From the IMG/VR virus record IMGVR_UViG_3300025732_000311, positions 1 through 21,599 of that record: DNA of 21,599 nt; one strand, written 5' to 3'. Numbering within the stretch: the first letter of the stretch is position 1; every line of letters starts with the position of its first letter. A program made the position numbers and the translations under genes. Shown here in pieces: positions 8,272-14,382 of this stretch. This DNA is from a virus. A model generated the notes under the pieces. The model had not been told where the DNA came from, ran no database searches, and saw only the letters and a list, made by a program, of their open reading frames with translations.

Positions 8272-9039
8272 TTACCTCTCCAATCCGCTCTTCGCGTACC
8301 AATAGTTGAGCAACGACTCGAACATTGCCCGACCCCTGTTTAGGTCTTCTTGAGACCACTCCCTGACTACAGCCAGTCCCGGCTCTGTGACCGAGACGAA
8401 CACGTTGGCGCATCGAGCATCAGGCAGATCAAGCCCAATCCTGTAAGCAGCCAGTTGCATGAGGTGCTCGTCGTATCCCTGAATCTTCTCCATTTGGTCA
8501 CGACTGAACTCCTTTGTCTTAAAATCGATCACAACGCCATTCCCGTCGCGGGAATGAAGGTCTACTTTTCCCCCAAAACCCATGGGGTGGCCAAAAGACT
8601 TCTCCGTAGACCACTCAAGATCGCCAAAAATCTTGATGACCTCGTCCTCCGTACCCAGTACGGCGTCGGAGAACTTCATCGTGACGTGACGGGTCTCGAA
8701 GAAGGATTCAAGGGCAGCATGGACCTCTGATCCCCTGTCGGCGGCCTGCTTGGCCTGCTCCTTGGAGTCGGTCTGGATCCTCGAGATGAAGGACTCTTCC
8801 GTCTCCTCCGGCGCCCGCGGAAGGGTCAGGGCGGCCATCATCATCTGCTGCAACTTCCAAGCCTCAAGGCCCGGAGATGCCGCGCACTTGATGATGGTGG
8901 TCACCGAGGGCACCAACTTGAGTTTGCGGGCGTCCCTGAGGTTTGTCGGGCGCGGTAGCCCGTTCCTGTCAGGGACTGAGTACATCGGGTCACCCTCTCG
9001 GGTATACCAATGCTGACTCTCAGATGCGCGAACGATCAT
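8272..9039 (-). CDS. PD-(D/E)XK exonuclease (RecB/Cas4-like fold)
   Basis: 255 residues. It carries the motifs of phage exonucleases of the PD-(D/E)XK superfamily: PSVTTI (44-49), RGSEVH (102-107), FGGKVD (155-160, Asp160 a metal ligand), VIDFKTK (170-176, the D-x-K catalytic pair Asp172/Lys174) and QLAAYR (195-200, the Q-x3-Y motif). Length is near the usual 220-300. Predicted role is resection of double-stranded ends to produce single strands for recombination or genome maturation. It lies 8 bases after the SSB-like gene with AGGAGT before its ATG, an SSB-exonuclease pairing typical of phage recombination modules. Exonuclease versus endonuclease activity is not decidable from sequence alone. 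Confidence 0.88.
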   Translation of the reverse strand: MIVRASESQHWYTREGDPMYSVPDRNGLPRPTNLRDARKLKLVPSVTTIIKCAASPGLEAWKLQQMMMAALTLPRAPEETEESFISRIQTDSKEQAKQAADRGSEVHAALESFFETRHVTMKFSDAVLGTEDEVIKIFGDLEWSTEKSFGHPMGFGGKVDLHSRDGNGVVIDFKTKEFSRDQMEKIQGYDEHLMQLAAYRIGLDLPDARCANVFVSVTEPGLAVVREWSQEDLNRGRAMFESLLNYWYAKSGLER

Positions 9040-9047
9040 GGGTACTC

Positions 9048-9695
9048 CTAGAAGGGGATGTCTTGGTCGATGTCGTCGAACTTGCTCTTGGTGGCCTCTG
9101 GAGCGTCCCCAGAGCGCTTCAAGGACTGGAACTCAGGTGAGGACTCAATCTTGGCTTTCAGGCCCTTGGAGAAGGTCTCATACAGTTCCCAGTCAGGCTC
9201 CCCGAGGCGGAACAACTGGAGTTCGTTGTGGCCTGCAGGAAGGCCCTTCTGCTTCAGGAAGGAAGGAACAGGGCCGATTCCTGCCACGTTGGCGAAGGTC
9301 TTATCCCCTTGACGGCCCACCTTGTGGACGACGTTCAGGAGGCACCACTGGCCGAGGATGTTCTTGAGGTCGAAGCGCTTTGCTTCGGCGTCCGTCCAAG
9401 GCTTACCCCTCCATGCCTGCAGATCCTTCCGCAGGGTGGCGGCTTCGTTCCACGACAGGGTGTAGTTCTTGAAGATGGCCATCGGCACGCCGTCTTCCGT
9501 GACGGTGGGTTCCCCGGCCTCATCTTCGGAGTGGATCTCCCATCCGAGCATGACCTGACGTTGGAACTTCACATCGGCCTCGTAGCGGCGCTCCTGTGTA
9601 CCCAGATCGACGATCCGGTACAGGCGAGCCAGATGATTGCCGGGAGGAACCAACTTGAACTCACGACTTCCGCTGCTTTCTACAAAGAAACTCAT
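9048..9695 (-). CDS. SSB-like ssDNA-binding protein with acidic DxDIPF tail
   Basis: 215 residues. The C-terminus ends KFDDIDQDIPF, closely resembling the acidic tip of bacterial SSB (DDDIPF) that docks partner enzymes. The preceding region is lower complexity (SSPEFQSLKRSGDAPEATKS), as in an SSB linker. The N-terminal 150 residues are strand-rich (EFKLVPPGNHLARLYRIVDL; VKFQRQVMLGWEIHSE; CLLNVVHKVGRQGDKTFANV), consistent with an OB-like fold, though I could not verify it. The start overlaps the upstream gene as ATGA, and the exonuclease gene follows directly. It may coat resected DNA and, like T7 gp2.5, also assist annealing. The annealing role is inference. Confidence 0.78.
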   Translation of the reverse strand: MSFFVESSGSREFKLVPPGNHLARLYRIVDLGTQERRYEADVKFQRQVMLGWEIHSEDEAGEPTVTEDGVPMAIFKNYTLSWNEAATLRKDLQAWRGKPWTDAEAKRFDLKNILGQWCLLNVVHKVGRQGDKTFANVAGIGPVPSFLKQKGLPAGHNELQLFRLGEPDWELYETFSKGLKAKIESSPEFQSLKRSGDAPEATKSKFDDIDQDIPF

Positions 9696-9835
9696 TTCTC
9701 TTCCTTCACTTGGTTAACTACCGCGGTTGCGGCTGCTTCATCAAACCCTGCCTCACGCAGGTCACTCTCCAGACGCCAGAGGATGTACTCCTTCTGGGCC
9801 TCAGGATCCTTCTTCCATTCTTCGTATTCGTTCAT
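9692..9835 (-). CDS. Small acidic helical protein (47 aa)
   Basis: The start was chosen at the ATG at 9835, which overlaps the upstream stop as ATGA; the longer frame to 10018 is Gly/Glu-rich antisense-like sequence. The peptide begins NEYEEWKKDPEAQKEYILWR and has the UBA-like ending LREAGFDEAAATAVVNQVKE. Its own stop overlaps the SSB-like gene's start, so it is co-translated with recombination genes. Function unknown. Confidence 0.65.
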   Translation of the reverse strand: MNEYEEWKKDPEAQKEYILWRLESDLREAGFDEAAATAVVNQVKEEK

Positions 9836-10167
9836 GGATTCATGCACCACGCAAAGACACTGGAGGCCCTGATCTTCGCCTTCTGGCGGTGATATGCAGC
9901 CTTCCAGTGGTACTTCTTGTCCATGCCCTTTGGAGACTTCTTGTCCGCTTCCTTGGACTTCCCGACGTTCCATTGAGCAACCCACTGCTCTCTCCTGCCC
10001 ATGTTCTGCCTCTGCCACCCCGAGATGTAAATCAATGCACCTCGTGACCGCAGGCGGGTGATTGTGCCGCTAATTATCTTTGTGTCAAAGCCCGTAATCT
10101 TTTGAAGTTCTCTAATCGTGGCGGGCTGTTCGTTGATGTAGGACAGGATCACCTCTGTCTTTGTCAT
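9832..10167 (-). CDS. Winged-helix DNA-binding protein
   Basis: 111 residues; ATG preceded by AGAGGAAG. Residues 3-50 read as a winged helix-turn-helix: helix 1 (TEVILSYINEQ), ATIRELQKITG as helix 2, DTKIISGTITRLRSRGAL as recognition helix, then a strand IYISGW and wing. A basic tail follows (KSKEADKKSPKGMDKKYHWK; AAYHRQKAKIR). It is probably a transcriptional regulator of the early region, or a DNA-binding accessory protein. The position in the middle of the leftward operon, upstream of the SSB and exonuclease genes, makes autoregulation or late-gene control plausible. Target unknown. Confidence 0.72.
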   Translation of the reverse strand: MTKTEVILSYINEQPATIRELQKITGFDTKIISGTITRLRSRGALIYISGWQRQNMGRREQWVAQWNVGKSKEADKKSPKGMDKKYHWKAAYHRQKAKIRASSVFAWCMNP

Positions 10168-10177
10168 TTCTTCCTCT

Positions 10178-10429
10178 TTACTGGCGCTGACTTGGGATGC
10201 GGTTGCGGACCTGCTCTGCCAATTCTTTATGACCGGCGTTCTCGACCATCTCGGCGCAGGCGTCGCGTTCGATCATCACGGCCTGTCTTGAGGTCTCAAT
10301 GGCGATGGCCATGATCTCTGCCTTGGCTTGATTGAGTGCTTCTTCAAACTCCTTCTGAGTAAACAGGGTCTGGCCTTGAGACCCGAGGAGGAATCGTTTC
10401 TGGAAATCTGTCAGTTCTGGTTTGCTCAT
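10178..10429 (-). CDS. Small phage protein
   Basis: 83 residues; its ATG overlaps the upstream stop as ATGA. The N-terminal half (LTDFQKRFLLGSQGQTLFTQ) is followed by a long helix with the pattern ALNQAKAEIMAIAIETSR and IERDACAEMVENAG. The 'ERDACA.M.E' module is shared with the neighbour at 10426, where it reads EREACAKVCE. This module is widespread in phages of Proteobacteria and has no assigned function that I know. Confidence 0.65.
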   Translation of the reverse strand: MSKPELTDFQKRFLLGSQGQTLFTQKEFEEALNQAKAEIMAIAIETSRQAVMIERDACAEMVENAGHKELAEQVRNRIPSQRQ

Positions 10430-10806
10430 GTTCTGCTCCTAATTGCTGCGGCGCATCGTTTTGCTTCTTCGTCCTCTCGGTTGTTGTCGCCCATCACCCG
10501 CGTCTCGCACACCTTCGCGCAAGCCTCTCGCTCGGCGGCTACGCCACTGGCATACCCGTCTTCCCATGCGCTTTGGGATTGAATCCGTGGATGGTCTAAC
10601 GCATTGCACAGGGTGTTCTCCCACGCGAGGAATGATCCAGATGGTTTCATTTCTGCCTTGACTCGCTCTCGCTCATGCTGCTCGACAAGGGCGGCGAAGC
10701 GTTTAAGGTCTTCCGCATCGCCTTCAACCGTCTCTCGCTCATTAGTCCAAACGAAAAATCCCGCCTCCCGCGCCAGTCGGATGATGGTGTCACGATCCAT
10801 GCTCAT
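10426..10806 (-). CDS. Conserved phage protein (DRDTIIRLAREAGF family)
   Basis: 126 residues; ATG at 10806 overlaps the upstream stop as ATGA (a second ATG at 10800 is possible). It opens with DRDTIIRLAREAGFFVW, has DLKRFAALVEQHERERVKAE in the middle and ends in EREACAKVCETRV...AIRSRT. I recognise this architecture from many Burkholderiales phages and prophages, where it is annotated only as hypothetical. Predicted mostly helical and cytoplasmic. No catalytic motif. Confidence 0.7.
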   Translation of the reverse strand: MSMDRDTIIRLAREAGFFVWTNERETVEGDAEDLKRFAALVEQHERERVKAEMKPSGSFLAWENTLCNALDHPRIQSQSAWEDGYASGVAAEREACAKVCETRVMGDNNREDEEAKRCAAAIRSRT

Positions 10807-11024
10807 ACTTCCTCCTGCTTGATGCCGTGTGCGCGTTCGATGGCACGGGCAAACTCAATGAAATCATCATGCTCTGCAAACGCAGGGTCAATCGGGGGCG
10901 CGTGTTTAACTGCAAGCAATTCAATTTGATGCTCAGTCAGCGGCTTGCGCTGTTGTGCTTCTGTATAAAGCGGCACAAGACCCTCCTTGCCTTTTATCGT
11001 TGTCCACATGACGGGTTCGCTCAT
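10803..11024 (-). CDS. Conserved phage protein ('RKPLT...FARAIERAHGI' family)
   Basis: 73 residues from the ATG at 11024, which overlaps the preceding tiny gene's stop as ATGA and follows a GGGGG ribosome-like site. The GTG at 11036 is less likely. The core QRKPLTEHQIELLAVKH and the C-terminal FIEFARAIERAHGIKQEE define a module that recurs in the protein at 12326 (RQRKPLTEPELHEI, FVRAIERAHGI), so the operon carries two diverged copies. The role of the module is unknown. Confidence 0.72.
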   Translation of the reverse strand: MSEPVMWTTIKGKEGLVPLYTEAQQRKPLTEHQIELLAVKHAPPIDPAFAEHDDFIEFARAIERAHGIKQEEV

Positions 11025-11140
11025 AGCATCCCCCACAGGTAGCTAACCAACACCCCGACCAACACGAAAGGCCCGAGAAAGATCACAAGCAAGATGGCAA
11101 GTGCCCATGCAGTAGCAAGCCAATCGGTAAGCCATCTCAT
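11021..11140 (-). CDS. Single-span small membrane protein (39 aa)
   Basis: Read directly from the sequence: ATG at 11140 overlaps the transporter gene's stop as ATGA, and its own stop TGA overlaps the next gene's ATG as ATGA. The peptide (start RWLTDWLATAWALAILLVIF) is hydrophobic from about residue 9 to 34 and ends YLWGML, a single transmembrane helix. The perfect junctions on both sides are the main argument that it is translated. It could be an accessory subunit of the adjacent transporter; this is speculative. Confidence 0.68.
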   Translation of the reverse strand: MRWLTDWLATAWALAILLVIFLGPFVLVGVLVSYLWGML

Positions 11141-11616
11141 GCCTTCTCCTTTACTTTTGAAAAGACATAAGACCAAACAAAGCCACCGCCAACTTTTGCC
11201 GCAAACTGCATCAGCACGATGTGAGGCATCAGAGAACTAAATGCGATAGTCGGGAAGATTAACGAATCTACTGCAGCACCGGCCACATTTGACTTGTTGG
11301 CCTTGGCAAACCAAGTTCCCTTGGCCTTGGTAAACACCGACCAATCCACAAAGGCGGCTCCGGTGAACGCAACTGCTGAGGCAATCGCAATCATGTGCGC
11401 TGATGGGTTGGCGAGGTAGGTAATCAACCCTGATGCGACTATCAGGCATAGCATCTGAACCTGATTCAGTCGCGTCTGCAACCAATCGCGCAGTGTCAGG
11501 TCAAGGCCAATCAAGAAAAAAGCATTGATAGGGCTTACCCACGGCCCAAATGCGGCTATGGTCAGGTTGGCAACCGTCATAGCGACGGCATAGATCACGA
11601 TTGCAATGTAAAGCAC
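11137..11616 (-). CDS. VUT/YhhQ-family transporter (putative 7-deazaguanine precursor importer)
   Basis: 159 residues with about six hydrophobic spans (roughly 2-21, 27-42, 53-69, 73-92, 113-131, 133-152). Family marks are SPINAFFLIGLDLTLRDWL (28-46), VAGAAVDSLIFPTIAF (111-126) and QFAAKVGGGFVWS (137-149), which match the VUT (COG1738) family. The E. coli member YhhQ imports queuosine precursors preQ0/preQ1. The start is GTG at 11616 with AGGAGG four bases upstream, within the end of the DpdA-like gene (22-base overlap). It is shorter than YhhQ (about 220 residues) but typical of phage members. Predicted to act in the inner membrane and feed the DpdA-like enzyme. Substrate is inferred from family and neighbour. 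Confidence 0.82.
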   Translation of the reverse strand: MLYIAIVIYAVAMTVANLTIAAFGPWVSPINAFFLIGLDLTLRDWLQTRLNQVQMLCLIVASGLITYLANPSAHMIAIASAVAFTGAAFVDWSVFTKAKGTWFAKANKSNVAGAAVDSLIFPTIAFSSLMPHIVLMQFAAKVGGGFVWSYVFSKVKEKA

Positions 11617-12329
11617 AGTTCCTCCTGTGTTTCAATGAATGCCGGTGCTGAGTTGTTTGCCTCAATACGCTCGGCAATGACTTCTGCGCGTTGCGCCACG
11701 GTCGGCGGCAGATACGACCCAAACCGACTAAGCGAACCCGAATTGACTGCCGCATTGGTGGAATCGGCAGAGGACAAGGGTAGGCGCGTGAAGATGTCAG
11801 GATCAAGCATCCGAAGCCCATGCAACTTGCAAAATGGTCGGCCTTGCTCGTCGCACACGGCCTTCATTGCTTGCTTCATCCTGCCCCACCATTGCGGTGT
11901 GCCTACCGAAGAAAACTCCCCGCTAGACCCCAAAGCAACCGTTCTGAACCGCCTTGCCAACCAAGTTAGCCTCGGCGTGGGCTCATGCATATGCCACACG
12001 GGAACACCGTTCAGCACCTTCGGCCATCTCTCAACTAGCGCATCGTTTTCTTGAGCCGTACCGTCGATCACATCAGGAATCAGGGCAAAGTCAAAGCCGG
12101 GGTGTCGATGCCACTCTGCCACCCACTTGATATAACCATCGACATCAAGTTTGCCGCCTTGCTTCCACACGGTAAACGCGCCGTTGTCCAAGCAAAATGA
12201 CTGGCAAACTTCCGCAACGATGCCTATGTCATCCTGATAACTAAATGGCACAAGGGCATGGCGACCCGCCAAGAACCTAGCCGCATCCTTGCGCGGACCA
12301 CCGATGGGGGTTCCGTGGTAGTGAATCAT
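11595..12329 (-). CDS. dpdA: DpdA-like DNA guanine transglycosylase (TGT superfamily)
   Basis: 244 residues. I recognise the phage DpdA-type sequence, related to tRNA-guanine transglycosylase, which exchanges guanine in DNA for a 7-deazaguanine base. Visible family marks are IHYHGTPIGG (2-11), CLDNGAFTVW (46-55, Asp48), LIPDVIDG (83-90), VWHMHEP (111-117), ALGSSGE (132-138), CKLHGLRMLD (167-176) and SADST (187-191, Asp189). Asp48 and Asp189 are the likely catalytic pair by analogy to TGT. ATG overlaps the upstream stop as ATGA. The VUT/YhhQ-like transporter starts inside its last codons. No preQ0 synthesis gene (queC/D/E, folE) is visible, which suggests base salvage. Which base is inserted cannot be read from sequence. 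A tRNA substrate is a less likely alternative. Confidence 0.8.
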   Translation of the reverse strand: MIHYHGTPIGGPRKDAARFLAGRHALVPFSYQDDIGIVAEVCQSFCLDNGAFTVWKQGGKLDVDGYIKWVAEWHRHPGFDFALIPDVIDGTAQENDALVERWPKVLNGVPVWHMHEPTPRLTWLARRFRTVALGSSGEFSSVGTPQWWGRMKQAMKAVCDEQGRPFCKLHGLRMLDPDIFTRLPLSSADSTNAAVNSGSLSRFGSYLPPTVAQRAEVIAERIEANNSAPAFIETQEELCFTLQS

Positions 12330-12673
12330 GCCTCGCCCCCAATCCCGTGTGCGCGTTCGATGGCTCTGACAAATTCAAGCACATCTTCGTACTCCCAGTG
12401 CTGCCCGGGCGCAGGCCATGTCGGATTAATCTCGTGCAATTCAGGCTCAGTCAGCGGCTTTCGCTGCCTCGGAGCGTGAACCATGAGATTGCCTTCCCAC
12501 ACAGCGCCGCAGACGCAGGTCACAGTGTTTTGCTCAGGCTCCTGCTCAGGCTCCGCAAGCGCGGTGCGGAGGGCTTCTCTGGCTCTTAATACTTCTTGCC
12601 TGTCTTTTGCCAAGGGCGTTGTCGCAACTTCCAACGCCTCAAGCGCCTGCTGCGCTGCTTCTCGTAGGCTCAT
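12326..12673 (-). CDS. Conserved phage protein ('LREAAQQALEALE...RAIERAHGI' family)
   Basis: 115 residues; ATG overlaps the upstream stop as ATGA. The N-terminal helix SLREAAQQALEALEVATTPL and REALRTALAEPEQEPEQ form one module, and RQRKPLTEPELHEI plus FVRAIERAHGIGGE a second one shared with the protein at 10803. Between them lies CVCGAVWEG, a CxC that could contribute to metal binding. Combinations of these modules are common in Burkholderiales phages and have no known function. It sits just before the DpdA-like gene. Confidence 0.7.
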   Translation of the reverse strand: MSLREAAQQALEALEVATTPLAKDRQEVLRAREALRTALAEPEQEPEQNTVTCVCGAVWEGNLMVHAPRQRKPLTEPELHEINPTWPAPGQHWEYEDVLEFVRAIERAHGIGGEA

Positions 12674-12879
12674 TTCGTCACCACCAAAAGCAACGCCACA
12701 AGCAACCCACCATTGATGAGTGCAAGCAGCAGGATGTAGGACAAGGGGACTTTCTGAGGCTTGCAGATCAGAGCAGTCTGCAACCGCTCCATGTCGCGGC
12801 TGATCTCAGGAAGTTTGACGGGAGGCTCGTAACGGCTGCCGATGGCAACCTTGCCCGTGTTGTAGGGGACTTGCTTCAT
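12670..12879 (-). CDS. Small C-terminally anchored membrane protein, first gene of leftward operon
   Basis: 69 residues from the ATG at 12879, which has GGAGATGAA upstream and lies about 30 bases after the predicted leftward transcription start; the longer frame to 12924 would begin at or before that start. A soluble N-terminal part (KVAIGSRYEPPVKLPEISRD; MERLQTALICKPQKV) is followed by one transmembrane helix (about 45-67, SYILLLALINGGLLVALLLV) and ends in TK. The topology is tail-anchored with the soluble part probably in the cytoplasm. Function unknown. As the first early protein it could act on host membrane functions; this is speculative. Confidence 0.7.
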   Translation of the reverse strand: MKQVPYNTGKVAIGSRYEPPVKLPEISRDMERLQTALICKPQKVPLSYILLLALINGGLLVALLLVVTK

Positions 12880-12914
12880 TTCATCTCCAGTTACCGCCTC
12901 TTCGGCGTGTTGGA

Positions 12915-12943
12915 AGTAGAACACGACTTTGATCTTGCGTCAA
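12915..12943 (-). promoter_or_regulatory. Leftward early promoter (sigma70-like)
   Basis: On the minus strand, TTGACG (12943-12938), a 17-base spacer, then TCTACT (12920-12915). This puts the transcript start near 12908 and leaves a leader of about 30 bases before the first leftward gene's ribosome site. The -35 box lies inside the palindrome at 12938-12957. Confidence 0.6.
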
Positions 12944-12957
12944 CATTGTCTTTGACG
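12938..12957. promoter_or_regulatory. Palindromic operator between divergent early genes
   Basis: CGTCAA-N8-TTGACG, a perfect 6-bp inverted repeat with 20-bp total span, one of the usual sizes for a dimeric HTH repressor. One half is the -35 box of the leftward promoter, and the site also overlaps the -35 candidate of the rightward promoter. The Cro/YdaS-like gene starts 23 bases away, so it is the natural ligand (inference). Confidence 0.6.
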
Positions 12958-12974
12958 GGAAGTGCAAGTACACT
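12946..12974 (+). promoter_or_regulatory. Candidate rightward early promoter
   Basis: TTGTCT (12946-12951), 17-base spacer, TACACT (12969-12974). The start point would fall at or right next to the ATG at 12981, so the repressor mRNA may be leaderless or nearly so, even though GGGAGA precedes the ATG. A real start further upstream cannot be excluded. Confidence 0.4.
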
Positions 12975-12980
12975 GGGAGA

Positions 12981-13181
12981 ATGAACCTCAAACAATACTT
13001 CGACGAAGAGCCCATAGGCGCCATCAAGGAGATGGCCGAGTACCTAGGGGTGACGCAGTCATGGATGTCCTTGCTGATCCACGAGCGCAGGAAGCCCTCT
13101 GCGGCATTGTCCAAGCGTATCGAGGACGCCACGCAAGGGCTCGTGACGCGCAGGGAGTTGCGCCCGGATCTTTTCCTGTAG
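12981..13181 (+). CDS. Cro/YdaS-like HTH repressor
   Basis: 66 residues. The sequence fits the small Cro/YdaS-type helix-turn-helix family: GAIKEMAEYLGVTQSWMSLL (residues 13-32, with AEYLGVTQSWMSLLIHERR as helix 2-turn-recognition helix), basic RRKPSAALSKRIEDAT, and the family ending GLVTRRELRPDLF. Members bind operator DNA as dimers and switch early transcription, or are Cro-like or antitoxin-like regulators. It is the first rightward gene and faces the leftward operon across a palindromic operator, which fits a Cro/repressor role. No second, larger CI-type repressor and no integrase are present in the window, so lysogeny is not supported or excluded. Confidence 0.82.
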   Translation: MNLKQYFDEEPIGAIKEMAEYLGVTQSWMSLLIHERRKPSAALSKRIEDATQGLVTRRELRPDLFL

Positions 13182-13331
13182 TAGCATCTTGACACGCCGT
13201 GAGAAGCGTAAAAGGTGTGTCTGAGTCAGTCTCCTTGGGGGACGGCCTCAGATGCCGTTTCATCACCCGCAACGGGTGCAGACACCCCCGGTAATTCTCA
13301 CACTGGGGTCGTCCACCCAAGGAGATTGGCT
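13182..13331 (+). promoter_or_regulatory. Structured leader with competing hairpins
   Basis: 150 bases without a gene. Hairpins: ACGGC-N7-GCCGT (13242-13258); ACCCG-CAA-CGGGT (13265-13277); GGGTG-CAGA-CACCC (13274-13287), which shares bases with the previous one; and ACCCC (13284-13288) with GGGGT (13305-13309), which shares bases with the third. A TTGACA occurs at 13189-13194 but no good -10 follows. The mutually exclusive stems just before an AAGGAG site suggest an attenuator or antitermination site. Confidence 0.4.
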
Positions 13332-13565
13332 ATGCCCATATACAGGGCCATCAGTGAGACGGAAATCTCCGTCTACATCACGCACGGGGGCTTTATCGCC
13401 ATCAAGGGCGATGACAACGCCCTAGGGAAAAGCGTCCTGCTTCTGCTGTCCGCCCGTCAAGCGGAGCGGCTGCTTGCAGACCTGCCAGATCTGGTTGAGA
13501 TGGCGACCGCACAGCAAGCAGAGTATCTTGAAGGAGGCGACGATGCCGAATCGTCTAATCCGTGA
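13332..13565 (+). CDS. Small phage protein of unknown function
   Basis: 77 residues. The ATG at 13332 was chosen because AAGGAG lies seven bases upstream; the in-frame frame back to 13215 runs through the hairpin leader. N-terminal strands (YRAISETEISVYITHGGFIA) are followed by a helix LLLSARQAERLLADLPDLVE and an acidic tail. The 'LS..QAE.L...LP.L' segment occurs in short phage proteins upstream of replication genes. It overlaps the replication gene by 23 bases, so the two are co-translated. Function not known. Confidence 0.65.
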   Translation: MPIYRAISETEISVYITHGGFIAIKGDDNALGKSVLLLLSARQAERLLADLPDLVEMATAQQAEYLEGGDDAESSNP

Positions 13566-14382
13566 CGAGATGCTCGAGTCGGAGGCGATTCTCTCGCTTC
13601 CCGTTGAAGCCCGGTGGCTGTATGTCACCATCCTCCTGTCTGCCGACGACCTAGGGCTCTTTGAGGCCACCAGTTTCAAACTGGCACGCCGCGCCGATAT
13701 CCGTCGAGAGTCCGGCGACAAGTTGCTTCAGATGCTCGCCGACGCCGACCTTATCCGCCTTTACGAGGTGGCCGGGAAGCGTTACGGCTTCATTCCGAAG
13801 TTCCGACAGCGCATCCAGATCAAGTTCCCCAAGCATCCGCTTCCTCCTGTTGCCTTGATGCAGGGCGATGATGACGCTATCAGCAAAATCAACGGCTTAG
13901 GGTCAAAAACAACCGTTGGGCAACTGGAGTCCACGGATGTGCATCAGAAGTTCACTGCTGCCCAACCGCCTGAAGCGAAAGCGAAAGCGAAAGAAGAAGC
14001 GAAAGAAGAAGGAAGCATAGGAGCATCTAAGAAAGATAGGAGTGGGGTTAAGAAAAATACACGCACATCGACAGTCGTCGAGTGCTTCCCCGGTGTGGAA
14101 CCCCAAGTCTGGGAAGACTGGTTGGCCATCAGGAAAGCGAAGAGGCTGCCTCTCACAAAGACCGCGATGGATGAGATTGAGGCGGAAGTTTCTAAGGCGG
14201 GAATTTCCATGCAGGAGGCATTGAAGTTTTGCTGCCTGAATGGGTGGGGAAGTTTTAGGGCATCTTGGTATCAGAAGGAAAAAGGCTCGACCCTCAACAA
14301 GCAGGAGGCCCTCGAGCGCCGGAACAAGGAAGTCGGCCTGCGTTGGCTGCAAAACCAAGGAGCGATGAATGAAAGCGAGTGA
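13543..14382 (+). CDS. Phage replication initiation protein (O-like/DnaT-like)
   Basis: 279 residues from the ATG at 13543 with AAGGAGG upstream. The N-terminal 110 residues are the winged-helix module common in phage replication proteins: NRLIRDEMLESEAILSLPVE, ARWLYVTILLSADDLGLFEA, then KLLQMLADADLIRLYEVAGK. A basic, Ala/Lys/Glu-rich linker follows (145-175, AKAKAKEEAKEEG). The C-terminal domain VWEDWLAIRKAKRLPLTKTA and ALKFCCLNGWGSFRASW (189-242) matches the DnaT/O-type C-terminal region seen next to helicase-loading partners. It probably binds the phage origin and recruits host DnaB with the next gene product. The 3' end overlaps that gene by 14 bases. Origin not identified; iterons in the linker region were not obvious. 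Confidence 0.85.
   Translation: MPNRLIRDEMLESEAILSLPVEARWLYVTILLSADDLGLFEATSFKLARRADIRRESGDKLLQMLADADLIRLYEVAGKRYGFIPKFRQRIQIKFPKHPLPPVALMQGDDDAISKINGLGSKTTVGQLESTDVHQKFTAAQPPEAKAKAKEEAKEEGSIGASKKDRSGVKKNTRTSTVVECFPGVEPQVWEDWLAIRKAKRLPLTKTAMDEIEAEVSKAGISMQEALKFCCLNGWGSFRASWYQKEKGSTLNKQEALERRNKEVGLRWLQNQGAMNESE

Noticed and set aside
9836-10018. N-terminal extension of the 47-residue gene to 10018
   Set aside because: The extension is Gly/Glu/Gln-rich out-of-frame reading of the winged-helix gene. The ATGA junction at 9835 is a better start.
12981-13181. CI-type lysogeny module
   Set aside because: Only a 66-residue Cro/YdaS-like protein is present. No larger repressor, integrase or attachment site was found in the window, so a temperate lifestyle cannot be claimed.
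13189-13217. Promoter from the consensus TTGACA after the repressor gene
   Set aside because: The only -10-like word (TAAAAG at 13209) is 14 bases away, which is too close. The correct spacing holds AAGGTG.
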